A DNA stretch of 64,000 nt from VMDJ01 sp038144195 (lineage in GTDB: Bacteria; Pseudomonadota; Gammaproteobacteria; Chromatiales; Chromatiaceae), in NCBI GenBank assembly GCA_038144195.1, contig JAYQNH010000002.1, positions 310,001 through 374,000 on the forward strand. Reading direction: 5' to 3'. Position 1 is the first letter of the stretch, and the number at the start of each line of letters is the position of its first letter. Below, one piece after another: positions 62,466-64,000 of the stretch. The notes below the pieces were generated by a model that ran no database searches, had not been told where the DNA came from, and was given only the letters and a program-made list of their open reading frames with translations. Both the position numbers and the translations under genes were made by a program.

Positions 62466-63575
62466 ATGGCGCCTAAAAAGGTAAAATTCGCAGCCAAGCA
62501 AAACCCTTCTCTGGAGCCCGCCTTGAGCGATTCATCCTCTACCCCAAAAACTGGTCTGAGTTATGCCGCTGCCGGTGTCGATATCGATGCTGGTGAAGCC
62601 TTAGTCGAACGCATCAAGCCGGTCGTCAAAAACACTTTCCGCACTGGCGTTCTTTCTGGCCTTGGTGGCTTTGGTGCGTTGTTTGAATTACCAGAGGGTT
62701 ACAAAAAACCTGTTTTGGTATCTGGCACCGATGGCGTTGGTACCAAACTTAAGCTTGCGCTGCAGATGAAGAAGCACGACACCATCGGCATCGATTTGGT
62801 TGCCATGTGTGTAAACGACATCATCGTGACGGGCGCAGAGCCATTGTTCTTCTTGGACTACTACGCAACCGGTCACTTAGATGTCGATACTGCCACCGCT
62901 GTAGTTACCGGTATTGCCGAAGGTTGCTCACGCTCAGGCTGCGCATTAACCGGCGGCGAAACCGCTGAGATGCCCGACATGTATGACGCGGAAGATTATG
63001 ATCTTGCAGGCTTTGCCGTCGGCATTGTCGAAAAAGATCAGATCTTGAACCCAGATGAAGTCAAAGTGGGCGACGTACTGTTAGGTCTTGCATCATCTGG
63101 ACCACACTCAAATGGTTATTCATTGGTGCGCAAGGTGATTGAAGTTAGCGGTGAATCATTAGACACACCGTTTGGTGGCAGAACACTCGGCGAAGCGTTG
63201 CTTGAACCTACCCATCTCTATGTAAAGCCATTGCTTGAGCTCCTTAAGCATGTGCGCGTTCACGCACTGGCCCACATCACAGGTGGCGGCTTAACCGAAA
63301 ACTTACCTCGTGTGCTTCCAGCAAAGAGTAAGGCCGTTATCGAACGCAATGCGTGGACACTGCCACCGGTCTTCGAATGGCTACAGTCTCGCGGCAATAT
63401 CGCCGAGAGTGAGATGCTGCGCACCTTTAACTGCGGTGTTGGTATGGTGGCCTGCGTATCGCCAGACGATGTTGCAGAAACCAAACGCATTCTCGAAGAA
63501 CAAGGCGAGACCGTGTTCGAACTGGGACGCATTGAAGCATCGGACAAAGACGAAGCCTTCGTCGAATACGTTTAA
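62466..63575 (+). CDS. purM: Phosphoribosylformylglycinamidine cyclo-ligase (AIR synthase)
   Basis: 369 residues from ATG 62466, about 24 longer than E. coli PurM. A TTG at 62523 with GGAG upstream gives 350 residues and the usual start (SDSSSTPKTGLSYAAAGVDI); both starts have fair ribosome sites. ATP-binding motif VSGTDGVGTKLKLALQMKKH, DLVAMCVNDIIVTGAEPLFF, then GCALTGGETAEMPDMY and HITGGGLTENLPRVLP. Fifth step of purine synthesis, making aminoimidazole ribotide. purN follows after three bases. Confidence 0.95.
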   Translation: MAPKKVKFAAKQNPSLEPALSDSSSTPKTGLSYAAAGVDIDAGEALVERIKPVVKNTFRTGVLSGLGGFGALFELPEGYKKPVLVSGTDGVGTKLKLALQMKKHDTIGIDLVAMCVNDIIVTGAEPLFFLDYYATGHLDVDTATAVVTGIAEGCSRSGCALTGGETAEMPDMYDAEDYDLAGFAVGIVEKDQILNPDEVKVGDVLLGLASSGPHSNGYSLVRKVIEVSGESLDTPFGGRTLGEALLEPTHLYVKPLLELLKHVRVHALAHITGGGLTENLPRVLPAKSKAVIERNAWTLPPVFEWLQSRGNIAESEMLRTFNCGVGMVACVSPDDVAETKRILEEQGETVFELGRIEASDKDEAFVEYV

Positions 63576-63578
63576 TCG

Positions 63579-64000
63579 ATGAGCCAACCCGCCTCACTGG
63601 TCGTATTGATCTCAGGTAGCGGTAGCAACCTTCAAGCGATTATCGATCAGTGTGCTGATAAACACATTAACGCGTCTATCTGTCGTGTGATCAGTAACAA
63701 AGCAGATGTAAAAGGTTTGGCGCGTGCCGAAGCTGCAGGCATCACCACACAAGTTATCGATCACACCCAATATGCGGATCGAGAAACCTTTGATGCCGCA
63801 TTGATTGAAGTGATTGATCAATGCAAACCCGACCTTGTCGTACTCGCAGGCTTCATGCGCATCCTCACAGAAGGGTTCGTCACGCATTTCAAAGGGCGAT
63901 TAATCAATATCCACCCTTCCCTTCTACCCAAGTATCAAGGATTGGATACACATCAACGCGCTATCGATGCCGGTGACAGTGAGGCCGGTGCCAGTGTGCA
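63579..64000 (+). CDS. purN: Phosphoribosylglycinamide formyltransferase, 5' part
   Basis: Begins at ATG 63579 and runs off the end of the window with 140 codons seen. Residues ASLVVLISGSGSNLQAIIDQ form the phosphate-binding loop, VISNKADVKGLARAEAAGI follows, then VVLAGFMRILTEGFVTHFKG. The catalytic segment is INIHPSLLPKYQGLDTHQRA with Asn and His of the active site. Third step of purine synthesis, using formyl-tetrahydrofolate. Coupled with purM. Confidence 0.95.
   Translation, partial: MSQPASLVVLISGSGSNLQAIIDQCADKHINASICRVISNKADVKGLARAEAAGITTQVIDHTQYADRETFDAALIEVIDQCKPDLVVLAGFMRILTEGFVTHFKGRLINIHPSLLPKYQGLDTHQRAIDAGDSEAGASV

Noticed and set aside
1..64000. CRISPR arrays, insertion sequences with inverted ends, rRNA genes
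   Set aside because: No regularly spaced repeats, no transposase genes and no rRNA-like stretches were seen on either strand.

Overview
The window is a chromosomal segment of a gammaproteobacterium, probably marine or estuarine. Gene content and order support this: leuA, pssA, ilvC, ilvN, ilvB; purM-purN next to a DUF2066 gene; hda, wrbA and DUF2069 in a row; rimI next to a family-4 uracil-DNA glycosylase; and proS then fabA. A glycine-betaine type ABC transporter fits a saline habitat, and many sulfur-handling genes (YeeE/YedE pair, TusA, DsrE/F-like proteins, rhodaneses, a TauE/SafE permease) fit a sulfur-active organism. I cannot name the genus from the sequence alone.

Layout. 1-4.5 kb: end of a GGDEF protein, a broken Trp/Asn/Gly-rich exported protein, a Sel1-repeat protein, an orphan acyl carrier protein, and a three-gene cluster that matches arsenosugar biosynthesis (ArsS radical SAM enzyme plus two glycosyltransferases). 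4.57-13.4 kb: a visibly AT-rich genomic island entering at a tRNA-Arg(CCU), with a broken tyrosine integrase, a broken replication-like gene, and a minus-strand operon (12.1 to 7.1 kb) of sulfur-trafficking genes. That operon holds two half-size YeeE/YedE permeases, TusA, three tiny membrane proteins (one ending in Phe-Gly-Gly-Cys), two exported rhodanese-fold proteins, two DsrE/F-like proteins and a c-type cytochrome. It is the best candidate here for an undescribed system. 13.4-21.3 kb: truncated MFS transporter, MscS channel, TauE/SafE permease, RND efflux pair. 21.4-27.4 kb: 2-oxoglutarate dehydrogenase E1 and E2 and class I fumarase. 27.4-33.3 kb: EamA exporter, betaine transporter split around a porin, MarR regulator. 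33.3-43.5 kb: prfC, rimI, udg, leucine/isoleucine/valine biosynthesis with probable leader regulation, rmuC. 43.5-50 kb: mtaB, xthA, proS, fabA and small unknowns. 50-53.6 kb: OxyR, rubrerythrin, CCG-type Fe-S protein and DUF3501, with a near-perfect OxyR operator. 53.6-64 kb: metallophosphoesterase, adaptor plus TolC with two thioredoxin-like proteins, arsC, wrbA, hda, phosphatidyltransferase, purM and the start of purN.

Quality. About twenty genes, including core ones (sucA, sucB, prfC, pgsA-like), are interrupted by single-base indels, several in homopolymers (A7 at 12508-12514, A7 at 57556-57562). This looks like uncorrected sequencing error rather than gene decay, so I annotate these as single genes and give the approximate break points. 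The integrase, the replication-like gene and the winged-helix gene of the island are labelled pseudogenes, but the same caveat applies to them.
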